A DNA stretch of 64,000 nucleotides from Corythucha ciliata (taxonomy: Eukaryota; Arthropoda; Insecta; Hemiptera; Tingidae), in assembly GCA_038030265.1 (NCBI GenBank), contig CM075942.1:70498926-70562925 (forward strand). Reading direction: 5' to 3'. A model generated the notes under the pieces. That model worked only from the letters and a program-made list of their open reading frames with translations, did not search any database and had not been told where the DNA came from. Positions 1-9,459 of this stretch are shown here, one piece after another; positions within the stretch are counted from its first letter, which is position 1, and the number at the start of each line of letters is the position of its first letter. The translations under genes and the position numbers were made by a program.

Positions 1-180
1 AACCCAATTTCTTGGATTTGGCACCTTAAAACCAATTTCGGGGATTTACGCTTTATTAAAATCAGCTGTTCCTTACCAGATGGACAGGTTTGGTTCGTTC
101 AAAAAAGTAATTCAGCTCATTTGAAACCCAAATTTCGTTATTTTGGCATTCTCAAACCACACATGGTTGCAGAAGGGTGG
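1..180 (+). repeat. Degenerate ~30-bp repeat array, family A
   Basis: Roughly five diverged copies of a unit close to CCAATTTCGCGGATTTG followed by a spacer such as GCTCATTCAAAA. The array runs off the left end of the window. The same family forms the longer array at 5990-6845. Confidence 0.6.
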
Positions 181-763
181 GGCAGGTTACATTTTTTTCA
201 GTATACGGCGAGATATGAAGGAAAAATACGAAGAACATCCAAAAATATCGGAGGTGGGGATAAATGAATAAAACTGAAAAAAAGAAATTTTTTATTTCAT
301 AAGTCCCGAACTAGGTTGTTTTTGAGTTGTTGCTTCGATATGCAATGCAATTGTTTTCTTCAAAAAGAACAGCAAAAACAAAAAACGAAAGACAGACCAC
401 TCGAAGTAAATACGAAAAAAATTAAATCAACAAAGCAAGACCAGCAAGACTCTTGCAGCAAGACCAAGACCTTCGATTCTTGGTCTTGGTCTTGCTTTGC
501 TCATTAATAATTTTCAAGATAAAAGTTTATGTGGGTTTTACAGTTATTTCAGGGGTGAAACATGAAAAAAGATTGTACGCACGTGCAGAATCTCCTGGAG
601 ATTTAAATGAGGCCTTGATATCCAGGATTGGTGCAGAAATACGGAATAATTTTACGGAGCCTACAATTTTCCGATTTTCGTGGTGATAATTTACGTAATG
701 CCGAGTAGGCGACGTATGCTTGGAGGGAGTCCAGGAAACACATGTACAAGTCTCCCTTAACCG
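181..763. other. No gene; contains a CAAGACC hairpin
   Basis: No convincing gene was seen. At 440-500 there is a cluster of CAAGACC words. A perfect 15-bp inverted repeat (AGCAAGACCAAGACC at 457-471, its complement at 482-496) would fold into a hairpin. Similar CAAGAC-rich tracts occur near 60290 and 63150, so this is probably a remnant of a non-autonomous transposon. Confidence 0.5.
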
Positions 764-875
764 CGTGCAGTCAGGCGCGGATCCAGGATTTTTCCAAAGG
801 GGGGGCGCATTCAAAAAGGTGCAGAGGTCCCACCCCAAAGTGTGTATATGTATATAGTTAGTATATATTATACTC

Positions 876-1049
876 TTAAGGCCCATCTACATAAGATGCA
901 AGAACGCGTGGACAGGACGCATTACAGAACCCAGAACGCAGTGCAGTAGTCAATAGCAACGATCAGAAATACTGTTAAGCCATGTGTTGTGTATTTTTTT
1001 CTTGGGTACTGCCCACGGATTCTTGCGTCTTATGTAGACGCGCCTTAGC
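876..1049. mobile_element. MITE with ~32-bp imperfect inverted repeats
   Basis: The left end TTAAGGCCCATCTACATAAG and the right end, read on the other strand, TAAGGCGCGTCTACATAAG, match over about 32 bp with a few differences. The total length is about 170 bp with no coding capacity. It resembles the elements at 42872-43013 and 56983-57138, which begin CTTAAAG or TTAAAGGCC. Confidence 0.65.
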
Positions 1050-1162
1050 TGTGGAAACGTACCACGTCTTAAAAACAGAGCCAGTGAAACATTTTAATTA
1101 AAAATACAAAACAGCACGGTTCACAGCCTCAACGATGGCAGAAAATAACTGAAAGGAAGCGT

Positions 1163-1867
1163 CTAATCTTCTTCGTTTTGATTTGGCAACTCGTGTGAGC
1201 TGACAGCTTCTGGGTCGATGTTGATGTCCCGATGAATATTTAGGAGGGCGAGAGAATTGAGACGTTCCTCACTCATTCTGGAACGAAGCCATGTTTTTAT
1301 TCTTCTCAATGAAGAAAAGCTGCACTCTGCTGTTGCTACTGACACAGGTAATGTGGCCAGTATGTGCAGTAGTGACTTCAAAATGGGGAACGAATTTCCA
1401 TCCAAGAGTTCGAAAATTTCATGGGCACATTTTTCCCGGTAAACTCAGAGTTTTCTTTGAAATGTCTTGAGCTAATATCATTTCGTTGAAAAGTCTGTTG
1501 AATCGGTGAATTCAAGTAATGGGTGATACTTGGCACATATAGGCAGCAGCTTCTCTTTCAACGTCGGAGGGTCTTCAATATTAACGAAATTTCGTGGCAT
1601 TAAGAAATTTAAGCTGAAACAATTTATGGTCTCTTTGCTGAAACGGATCTTCATGTCGGCAATAACGTAGTCCAAGACTGGAATGTAAATACTTTTCCTC
1701 CAGTAAGCAGACGGATCAGATGGCGTAACTGCATAGTTTTCCCTAATGGTTTGACAGGAAGCAAGCCGCGGCTGACGTAGTGGCACATCAAGGTCATTCA
1801 TGATTCTCATTGCGTCTTCAAAAATTAATGCAAAGAATGTTTGGGCCTGGCTTCGCTTATTCTCCAA
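1163..1867 (-). pseudogene. hAT transposase C-terminal fragment
   Basis: Two open segments (1478-1867 and 1163-1405) lie in the same frame, separated by in-frame stops (TGA at 1478-1480 and TAG at 1472-1474). The first resembles the catalytic-domain region of hAT transposases related to the 52-kDa repressor/THAP-linked group, with PRLASCQTIRENY followed by a segment like YWRKSIYIPVLDYV. The second is the hAT dimerisation domain, with LATLPVSVATAECSFSSLRR and a following LNSLALL. The N-terminal half, including any zinc finger, is absent. The stops make it inactive. It lies inside the hAT element defined by inverted repeats and an 8-bp target duplication. Confidence 0.85.
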
Positions 1868-2314
1868 ACAACCAATAACTTTGAGCGGAAAACCGGGAAT
1901 TTCGAATCACCTACTTGAAAAAAACAAAAAAAATCTAGGGGTTTGAATGATAAGTAAATTATAGCGTATAAAGCCATTCGTGGCTTTTAGCGCTTCTGAT
2001 TCGGCATGGCCGGGTGCGCGCCCACTGACTGATTGGCGATGAGTAAATTAGAACTGCCACACCTCACAACGCTTGTATTTGGCCAAACTTTCAGAAAATA
2101 AAAATAAAAATAAACCATGGTTTTGCTTATTCGTGCTATCGAGTGATATTCATTGTTTACCCTCGAGGAACAATGATTATTACAATAATTTATTACATAA
2201 TTATTATTTTTCACGTTAATCTTCTCATAGCGAAAAAAAAATTTTTTTTACCAGACCCAAGGGGGGGGCGCGCGCCCTGCGCGCCCCCCCTCTGGATCCG
2301 CGCCTGCGTGCAGT

Positions 2315-5300
2315 TGAACAATTAACAGTGAATTTTGCGTCCTGTTCCTCCACAAAAACTGACAGCACAAACGACAGACCAAAGTAGTGGCGATACGAAG
2401 GCAGGATGGGAATCATCAGCTAGCCAGCTACTGTCCACAGATGGAAAGAATGCAGTTCGGAAGGGAGTGCCTAATGTCTTTTCTAAAAACATTTACTTCA
2501 ACCCCCCGGCCCCATTACTTTCGGAAATACTTCCACAGTTCCACTCTCGCACTCTCACTTCAGTCACTGGATGAGTAGATGATATGAATGAAGGGAGGGT
2601 CTTATACTTTCCTCTCTTGTTCGCTCGCCCGCTATAGGGCCAGTAGCTCAAATAAAGATCGAAATTGCAAAAAAGGTCTCTGAAGTCCTTCCTCATGTAA
2701 ATTACGAATTATTGAACCCTAAAAAACGGAGATTATTTAGACAGAAATTAATGGAGGGAATTGATTTGGCGTGGCAACAATACGTCGGGGAAGTTTCGAC
2801 TCATAATAAACCTTATCACCTTATCATCAACCCTTAGGACAGTTTGACATTATTGATACAAATCCCACGTTTTAAGGCAGTTCAGTGTTTTTCACATATT
2901 TTTTAAATTTCTCTACGTAATAATTAGTGTCGGGAAGACCTGATTCGCAATCGACAGGGGCTACTTGATTTTTTGAATCCGTCCGGCTTCAGATGAACAT
3001 TATTTTCCTCACCTCTTTCTAGAATTCTAGATAACCAAAATGTATTTTCACTCCGGCGCAGCTCACGGTAAAAACACTTCGTGTAGTCAAATTGAATCGT
3101 TTATTTATGAGTTGATTATAATAAATTATGCTTTTTAAGTCATAACAGACGTGTTCGACACATTTACACCCTCCAGAGACCACCGTCAAAAGCACACGAA
3201 TGTCGGGTTTGGTTTCTTCCGGGATTAGTCGAAATTGATGACTTTCGGGTGACAAGCAAACTCGAGACACAGGGTACGGTGTACAGCACTTGTGAAAATG
3301 TGAGTATCACCATCACCCATGAAAACTTATTTTCTGGCCGTTGAGCTCACTACACTGTGTGTGTTTTTTTTTAAGTTTTTGGTGGGATTCAGTGTTCGGT
3401 GTACCAGAAACGACTGCCCTTTCTTCTTTGACATATTCGTATTCAATTCAGCCGCTACAGTTTTCTGCGATGACTGCAATCTACAACGATAATCGTAGAA
3501 CAATATCAACATGGTTTTTTTTAAAGCTGGCTTCTCCTTCTTTGTGAGCCTTTACTTCGCCGGGCACAAAGTTCACGAGCCATTTTTCTAATCTCCGAAA
3601 AAATAAATAAATAAAAAGGCGAGGGACTATTCACTTTAACCAACACAAAAAATATCTAAACGAAACGGCAGAAGTTGGAGACTAGACTCCTCCTTACTTC
3701 TTCTAAACATTGAAAGGGGATGAGGTGGGTTCTAACCTTCTTATTTGTTATGCATAGAGGTAAATAACTGGAGAAAGCCTGAATTGGCTGGGGGGTGGGT
3801 AGAAGGGTTGTCACAAATATGGCCGCCAAAGTACACCTTCAGAACCTTCAATTTACCTCTACATCGTCAGGTTATCAACAAAAATGCTCACCTCCCCCCT
3901 GAGATTAATGCAAAATTACAAAAAAAGAGCCCGAGTTAGAATGAACAAGGGGTATTTCGGGGAATTTGTCCGGTAAAAACTAAATCAAACTCGTCAACAC
4001 TCTCGTTCTCAAAGCGTGGACGACTTGATGTTCATACGATTTCATTGTAAATGTCATCGATCGTGGCACGTAGCCGTGTATTTTGGTGTTTATTTTCTAA
4101 AATAAGTGGCCCTGATCGCGTCCATCAACATACTAGGAAAAATATTACATGGGCGAGACAGTCACGAGTTCAGAAAGAGCCGCTCCGTCTCTTGAGGACT
4201 GCGAAGCAAGGATTTGAACAAGTCGCCACACTCATGCAGTTCTCGCTGTGCTCGAACCACGGGTCTTTTCATTCGCAGTGCTGGTACATAAATAATGTTT
4301 AGAATTAGTTTGTTTCTTGCTTGCGAGCGATTATTATGTGAAATAAACGTTCGTGATTTCTTTGCCCTGTATTTCTCTTTGCTATCAGAGGACCGACCCC
4401 TGTAGAAACATACCCAAAAATACACAACACATCAGTAAAAAACAAGTTATCTTGAACTCAGAATCATGACGTATTCCATAAAAAACATGAGTGACGGATT
4501 TCCCGGTGGCTTCTGTCGTGATTCCCGGAAGACGATTGGAGCTACTTGCGCACGTTGAAATATCCGGAAAAGAAGTCCAACAACTCGCGCATGGTCGACC
4601 GTTTAAAATAAAGATTCTCCGGAGTATAGTTGTGGGTTATTCACTTTATTAATGCCCTGAGAAACAATCTAAAAACTCACAGTGGCAATTTCTAGACATA
4701 CTAGAGGAAAAAAGAACAAAACTAGAAATTCAAAGTGGACATGAGTAAATAAAAAACAACTTGACTTGAGGTTACTTTGTGGTTCACAAGGTGCACCTCC
4801 CACCATAACTACGGTCAACAAATTTCAAGCCCAAGCTTTCTCCATTCATTTTTATCTCTATGTTGTTATGAGTCGAATTACCTTTGAAAAAACGAACCTC
4901 GCTTCCCCATCGTATACATTTTTGCTTTTCCACGGAATAATTGTTACAATTATTGAAGCCCACATCTTAACTTTTTAAATCTCACATGTGAAGGCGGCTT
5001 TAAAGTTACAGAATATACATTCTCGACTTTTCATGCAAATTGACTATAACGTTTCCGAAAACCAGGGCCGTTTTGAGGGGTTGGCAAGGTAGGAGACCAT
5101 CTAGGCGTTCCGACCCTAAGGAAGATCTCGGCCCAAGACAAAAATCACCAAAAGAAACCATCAATAACTTTTTTTTCTTAAAACTTGGAGGACCCCTCCG
5201 TTCGTGAAAATTGTTCGTAGATTTTTCAAGTAGTCAAAACAAAGAAAAATATTTCCGAGCCACAGAAACTTACAGTTTTGCCCCTTGAGAAGTGGCTATT

Positions 5301-5479
5301 CAAGCAGAAAACAGGTAATCAAGGGTGGCAGGGGGGGAATCTGATAATTTTTCCTACAAAACGGGTATTTCAGCTCAGAAAATGCTGAGCGTTAGACTTC
5401 CTAAAACTGAATCATTGGCAAACTTGAGACACGTCAAATTCTGGTTTCTATACCTCATATCACACGGTCAAGCTAAATG
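2315..5479. other. No gene recognised
   Basis: Mixed AT-rich DNA without a supported gene. The reading frame at 2335-2574 (+) contains LLSTDGKNAV, which resembles the frame just after the Gypsy A integrase near 15790-15815 (minus strand, VLSSDGKNAV). A small piece of a related LTR element may therefore lie at 2335-2580. At 4981-5007 the motif GTGAAGGCGGCTTTAAAG resembles the ends of the short MITEs described elsewhere. The rest looks like decayed intergenic sequence. Confidence 0.4.
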
Positions 5480-5563
5480 TTTGGCTCTAGAAGATGATTA
5501 TATGGCCCTAGAAACTGATTATTAGGCCCCGAAAACTGAGTATTTGGTCCCGGGAAGCAGGAA
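5480..5563 (+). repeat. Short 21-bp tandem repeat
   Basis: Four adjacent diverged units of 21 bp, of the form TTTGGCTCTAGAAGATGATTA, start at 5480, 5501, 5522 and 5543. The period is a multiple of three, but the reading frame is not conserved. Confidence 0.6.
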
Positions 5564-5989
5564 CCAATTATTTGACTTGACCAAAAAAAAAATGATTTCT
5601 TGATTATGCACTGCCACAATACCACTTGCCACAAAATATTGACTGGTTAAAACTGTCAATTTTGCTACCAAAACTGGATAATAGCTGGGTTGAAATCTAG
5701 TTTCAATCACTGCAGAAAAACGAAATATTCGTCTGAATTTAGCTCTAAAATTGATAAATTGGTGGAGCCACATAGATCGTGAACCCTCAAACACTCGTTA
5801 GCTCACGGCTAAAATGTTCCTGTGCAACAATTTAAAGAACTATTTAACATTTTGTTTGCTTTATTAACTCACGTCGCAACATTATGTTTGACCCTTTCAT
5901 GGTTTCCGAACAAATAAGAACTAAGGTGCGGATTTTGAGTAAAATGTTTAGGGGGGGGGGGGCTGAGCCCTAAGCTCAAGGTTCCCCCT

Positions 5990-6845
5990 CCCTCTCACAA
6001 ATCAAATCAAATTCCGAATTTTGTGGATTATTGCTCGCAGAAGGTTTTCCTCACTCAAAAAGCCAATATCACAGACTTGACCCCCTTTACAAGCCAATTG
6101 CACCGGGTTGACCTATTTGAAAATGCAATTCCACGGATTAGACACTTTTGATGTCCAATTATCATGGATTTGACGCTCACAGAATCCAATTTCGCGGTTT
6201 TGACTAATTGACTAACAAAATTTCGTGTTTGAAGGTGCTTTTAAAAAAATCGCAGATTTGGCACTTATTGATATTGATCGCATGGTTGCACCCCTTAAAA
6301 TGAGTCAATTTTATGGAAAATTACAGCTTTTTTCCAAATGTGAAATTTCTAGTGTAGTGGTTCATTTTAAAGAGATATTTCATGGCTCTGGCTGTTTTTA
6401 AAAACAATATATCGCAGAGTTGGCTCATTCAAAACATATCTGCAGAGCTCCTTCGACTCAAAAAGAGCAATGTCATGAACTCATCACTTTCGACACAGAA
6501 AAAAATCAAAAAATCACGCCATTCAAAAAACAATTTCACAGGGTTGGCCCATGAAAAACCAATCGTTGGATTTGACAACCAAAAAAATCACCCGGACCCA
6601 CTCGGAAAACGAATTTGGCGGGTCCGAGATTATCAGAAGTAAATTTTGTGCAGTTGGCTCGTTCAAGAACAATTTCGAGGGGTTTGCTCCCTGAAAAAGT
6701 ACATTCTGGAAAATCCAATTGCGTGGGTTTCGCTAGGTAAGCCCCATAAACACCAATTTTGAAGGTGCGGGTGATTAAAACCCCAATTTCGTGGATGTAG
6801 CTCATTCTAACACCAATTCGAGGGCTCGAGAAACTAATTTTGCTG
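5990..6845 (+). repeat. Degenerate ~30-bp repeat array, family A
   Basis: About 25-28 diverged copies of a ~30-bp unit around CCAATTTCGCGGATTTGAC with spacers like TCATTCAAAAA. It is preceded by a G-run at about 5951-5962. Copies differ at many positions, so the array is old. A few more copies lie beyond the MITE at 7110-7170, suggesting that the MITE inserted into the array. Confidence 0.7.
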
Positions 6846-6847
6846 AA

Positions 6848-7070
6848 AATTAGACGACCCTTGTCTTTAGGACTTTTCAAGGGATTACTCCTCCCTCACC
6901 GCACCACCCTAGTCACTCCTGCAGTGAATTCGAGGGAGTGGGGAGGCTGAAAATAAAGAATTAAACTTTATTGAAGCTAAATACTTACCATTTTTTACTT
7001 GTTTTGAGTTCCGAGAAAAAATTGCTCCCAGGGATCCCTTGAAAAGTCCTAAGACAAGGGTCGTCTAATT
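6848..7070. mobile_element. MITE with ~37-bp inverted repeats
   Basis: The ends are near-perfect inverted repeats of about 37 bp, beginning AATTAGACGACCCTTGTC and ending in AAGGGAT, with one base inserted in the left copy (6848-6885 against 7032-7070). The total is 223 bp with no coding capacity. A target duplication could not be assigned with certainty because the flanks are AT-rich. Confidence 0.75.
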
Positions 7071-7544
7071 TGCAATTAATTAATTGCTGGGACACATGAA
7101 GAAAAAAGAATAATTTTGCTGGTTTGACTCGTTCAAAAATGAAATTTCGCGAGGTATACGTCATTTTCAATTTGTCGGAAAACATAATGTTGAAATTTCG
7201 ACTTTTTTGGGCTTTGGTTTTTTTGGGGGGCCCCCACAGGGCGGCCCATTGGCAAGTTTGGGAGGACACGTGTCTAATATTTTTCGATGTTGAACACAAA
7301 AAAATCGGCGTCGGTGAGACAGGCCCTTCGAAAACAACCGAAACTTTTCGAAATTGTGGAAGAGGGGAAACGGGGTGGCAATAGGGGATGAATTTCGGAT
7401 AAAACACATCCTACAGTAGCAAACAGTTGGGTGGGAGGGGGTCGACGCAAGCATTAATGGGGGTTTCAGGCGGGTTTCCTCGACCCCTTCCCAGTCGGCC
7501 CTCGCCTAAACTTCGCACACAAATTTTGGCTCCATTTCCGCACC
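7071..7544. other. No gene; remnant of family A repeats
   Basis: Two or three family A repeat units at about 7110-7170, then mixed sequence with G-rich runs (7225-7235, 7431-7441). Overlapping open frames on both strands show no recognisable domain. Confidence 0.4.
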
Positions 7545-7758
7545 AATATTCGATGTCAAAGTATAATTTTAATCTTCAGGAAGTTCTGCAGAGACGTTAG
7601 ATCTTGCTTTTCCAAATTTCATCCCTGAAATTACCTTAAAACACATTTGAATTTTAAAGTGTTTTGGGGTTATTTCAGGGATGAAATTTGAAAAAGCAAG
7701 ATCTAACGTCACTGTAGAACTTCCTGAAGATTAAAATTATACTTTGAAATCGAATATT
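7545..7758. repeat. Near-perfect 214-bp palindrome
   Basis: The two arms, about 100 nt each, are complementary except for a handful of mismatches, with a loop of about 14 nt at 7645-7658. It is either a MITE or the joined ends of a transposon. Its right arm supplies the last few codons of the broken transposase frame that follows (7737 onward, minus strand), so it interrupted that gene. Confidence 0.8.
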
Positions 7759-8778
7759 TGTAGAAATGGGGTATTTGTAGAAATCAAGCCCACATTCGGA
7801 ACGAAACCCTCATCGGAGCCTATGTTCACGACAATCAGCCGATTTGAAGAACTTGGGTTTGATGTAACGCCGCACACTCCTTCGGCTTGCCAACATTTCT
7901 TAAATGTTAAGTTGGTGTCAACCCAAGCCTCGTCTAAATAATAAATCGGTCTTCCTTCTTTTCTCAAAGATCTGATAGTTCGTAAGTATTTATGTCTCCA
8001 ATTTACAATGTCCGGCCTTTCGATCAGTATTTTCCTTTTTTGTACAGTTTTTTTTTTCCATTTGAAGCCCATCTCGCGCAGTATTTTCCTTAACGAGTCA
8101 GGCCCAAAAGGGAAATCGATTTTACTTTTCAGGACAGGCAGTAGTTTGGAAACAGTCGGAACAATTTTTTCTTGGTCATAGAAATACAAAATTGTATTTC
8201 TAATTACCTGGCGATCAAAGGCATCGACAGAATCGGTGGAAAGAGGCGACGAATGGGGACGAACCTTCCCAGGTGTCGTCAGAATTCCACTATCACTTGA
8301 TTTCATCTCCTTTCGGATATTATGAATCGTCCTTACCGATACACCGCAATAGTGAGCAGCCCTTTCAACTGATTTGTTTAAAGGAAAGGCGGTTCCTTTT
8401 GACGTTTTCTCATTGTCGCACTCTTCAATAACCTTTGCAATGGATGGTTTTACCCCAAGGTGACTAAACTTTCTATAGGTGCCGCAGATCTTCGGCCATT
8501 ACTGCCCTTCATCTACGTCACGAGCAGTCCCAAGTGCCTTTGCGCTCGACCCAGTACGTTATTAATCGTTAATAGGCTGGGATTTTTGAGCATTCATAAC
8601 GGTTAATTTCAAAATTAACTTGTTTTGATGCTCTAGGGTGAGCAATCGGGAGCAAAGGACTGCTGGTGACGTAGGTATCGACCCCTCCCGTCCGTTGGGC
8701 AAGGGGAAATCTGCGGCACCTATAGTAAAGTTTAGTCACCTTGGTTTTACCCTTTTTTCGAGTGGATGTGGAAGCCAT
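7737..8778 (-). pseudogene. Tc1/mariner-like (DDE) transposase, interrupted
   Basis: The open frame at 7737-8306 extends upstream without a stop to about 8480, where a MITE interrupts it. Reading from the 5' side, a helix-turn-helix region contains AAHYCGVSVRTIHNIRKE. It is followed by a second DNA-binding segment and by the first catalytic aspartate block YYLDEAWVDTNL, then RLIVVNIGSDEGFVPN. This order matches the IS630/Tc1/mariner DDE family. The frame ends in the palindrome at 7545-7758, so the second and third catalytic acidic residues are missing. A probable N-terminus, MASTSTRKKG, lies beyond the MITE at 8753-8778, one base out of frame with the rest. Confidence 0.8.
8447..8752. mobile_element. 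288-bp MITE with 9-bp target duplication
   Basis: The element is 8456-8743. Its ends are inverted repeats of about 33 bp starting CAAGGTGACTAAACTTT and reaching GGTGCCGCAG. It is flanked by the exact 9-bp direct repeat GTTTTACCC at 8447-8455 and 8744-8752. A 9-bp duplication is typical of Mutator-like elements, though the inverted repeats are short for that group. It splits the Tc1/mariner-like transposase gene. Confidence 0.85.
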
Positions 8779-8849
8779 TTCGTGAAGTTGCCAGCGAAAG
8801 GAAAAAAAAAAAAAAAGGGCGGGCTCAATCCGCTTTGGACCGACAGAAA

Positions 8850-8972
8850 GGTTGACTGTTTTTATTTTAATAATTAAAAAAAAACAAAACGAAATGAACT
8901 TATTGAAAAATAGTTAGGTGTAAAAAAAAATATTTAATAAAAAGCAGAACAGCAAGAACAAATAAGCGCAAG
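8850..8972 (-). other. Probable far half of Gypsy A 3' LTR
   Basis: The BEL element inserted at GCAAG. Reading on the minus strand across that insertion joins 15513-15706 to this AT-rich segment, which contains a TTTATT-rich, polyadenylation-like tract. The outer edge is uncertain; TGACTG at about 8852 would be a plausible LTR terminus. The second LTR of Gypsy A was not found, so this assignment rests on position and composition. Confidence 0.4.
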
Positions 8973-9427
8973 TGTTAGGGCCAGATATTTAGTGAACTGT
9001 ATAAAAAATCAAAAACAAAAAAGCGGAAAGCAAAAGGAGGAGGTAGGAAGAGGAACGCACCTTGAATATTTCGATCACGAGGAGCGATCTCCTGTAGCCC
9101 GGTTCATCCGACAATAAATGACCGAACTCGACGATGTCGAAAGAAAATTACGTTTTATTAATTACCGGTCGCGGGCAAACTTTCCCAAAAAAAAGCGAGA
9201 CCACTTCAGCTTTAGCACGTGTTTGATACCAACCAAAAACCAACAACAAGTCCAAGTCCCGATTCGAAAGAAAAGTCTTTTTTCTGGTTATATAGGTGGG
9301 GGTAAAGGTGACGGGATAGGAAGAGCAGGGGGAAATTTACAATTGATACAAACAGAAAAAATCGAATAAAAGAAGGGAAATATAAAAACAAAACAAAAGA
9401 GACCATAATTATCTTTCTTCTCGAACA
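8973..9427 (-). repeat. BEL 3' LTR
   Basis: 455 bp, same length as its partner at 15053-15507, with TG...CA termini. In the direction of transcription this is the downstream LTR. It contains a TATATA-like tract near 9290-9296 and G-rich GGTGGGGGTAAAGG on the plus strand. Confidence 0.95.
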
Positions 9428-9459
9428 TCCCGCCCGACACTGAAGCTTCCATCCAAGCT

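Larger units (their letters stand above)
764..2314 (-). mobile_element. hAT DNA transposon, internally deleted
   Basis: The element proper is 772-2306. Both ends carry the inverted repeat CAGGCGCGGATCCAG, followed by a G-run and CGC. It is flanked by the perfect 8-bp direct repeat CGTGCAGT at 764-771 and 2307-2314. An 8-bp target duplication and CAG-initial ends are hallmarks of hAT elements, and the interior holds the C-terminal part of a hAT transposase on the minus strand. At about 1.5 kb it is much shorter than an autonomous hAT, so the 5' part of the gene has been lost. A small MITE (876-1049) is nested in it. Confidence 0.85.

Noticed and set aside
7124..7454. Three mutually overlapping open frames of 86-140 codons.
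   Set aside because: They cross family A repeats and G-runs, conflict with each other and show no recognisable domain.
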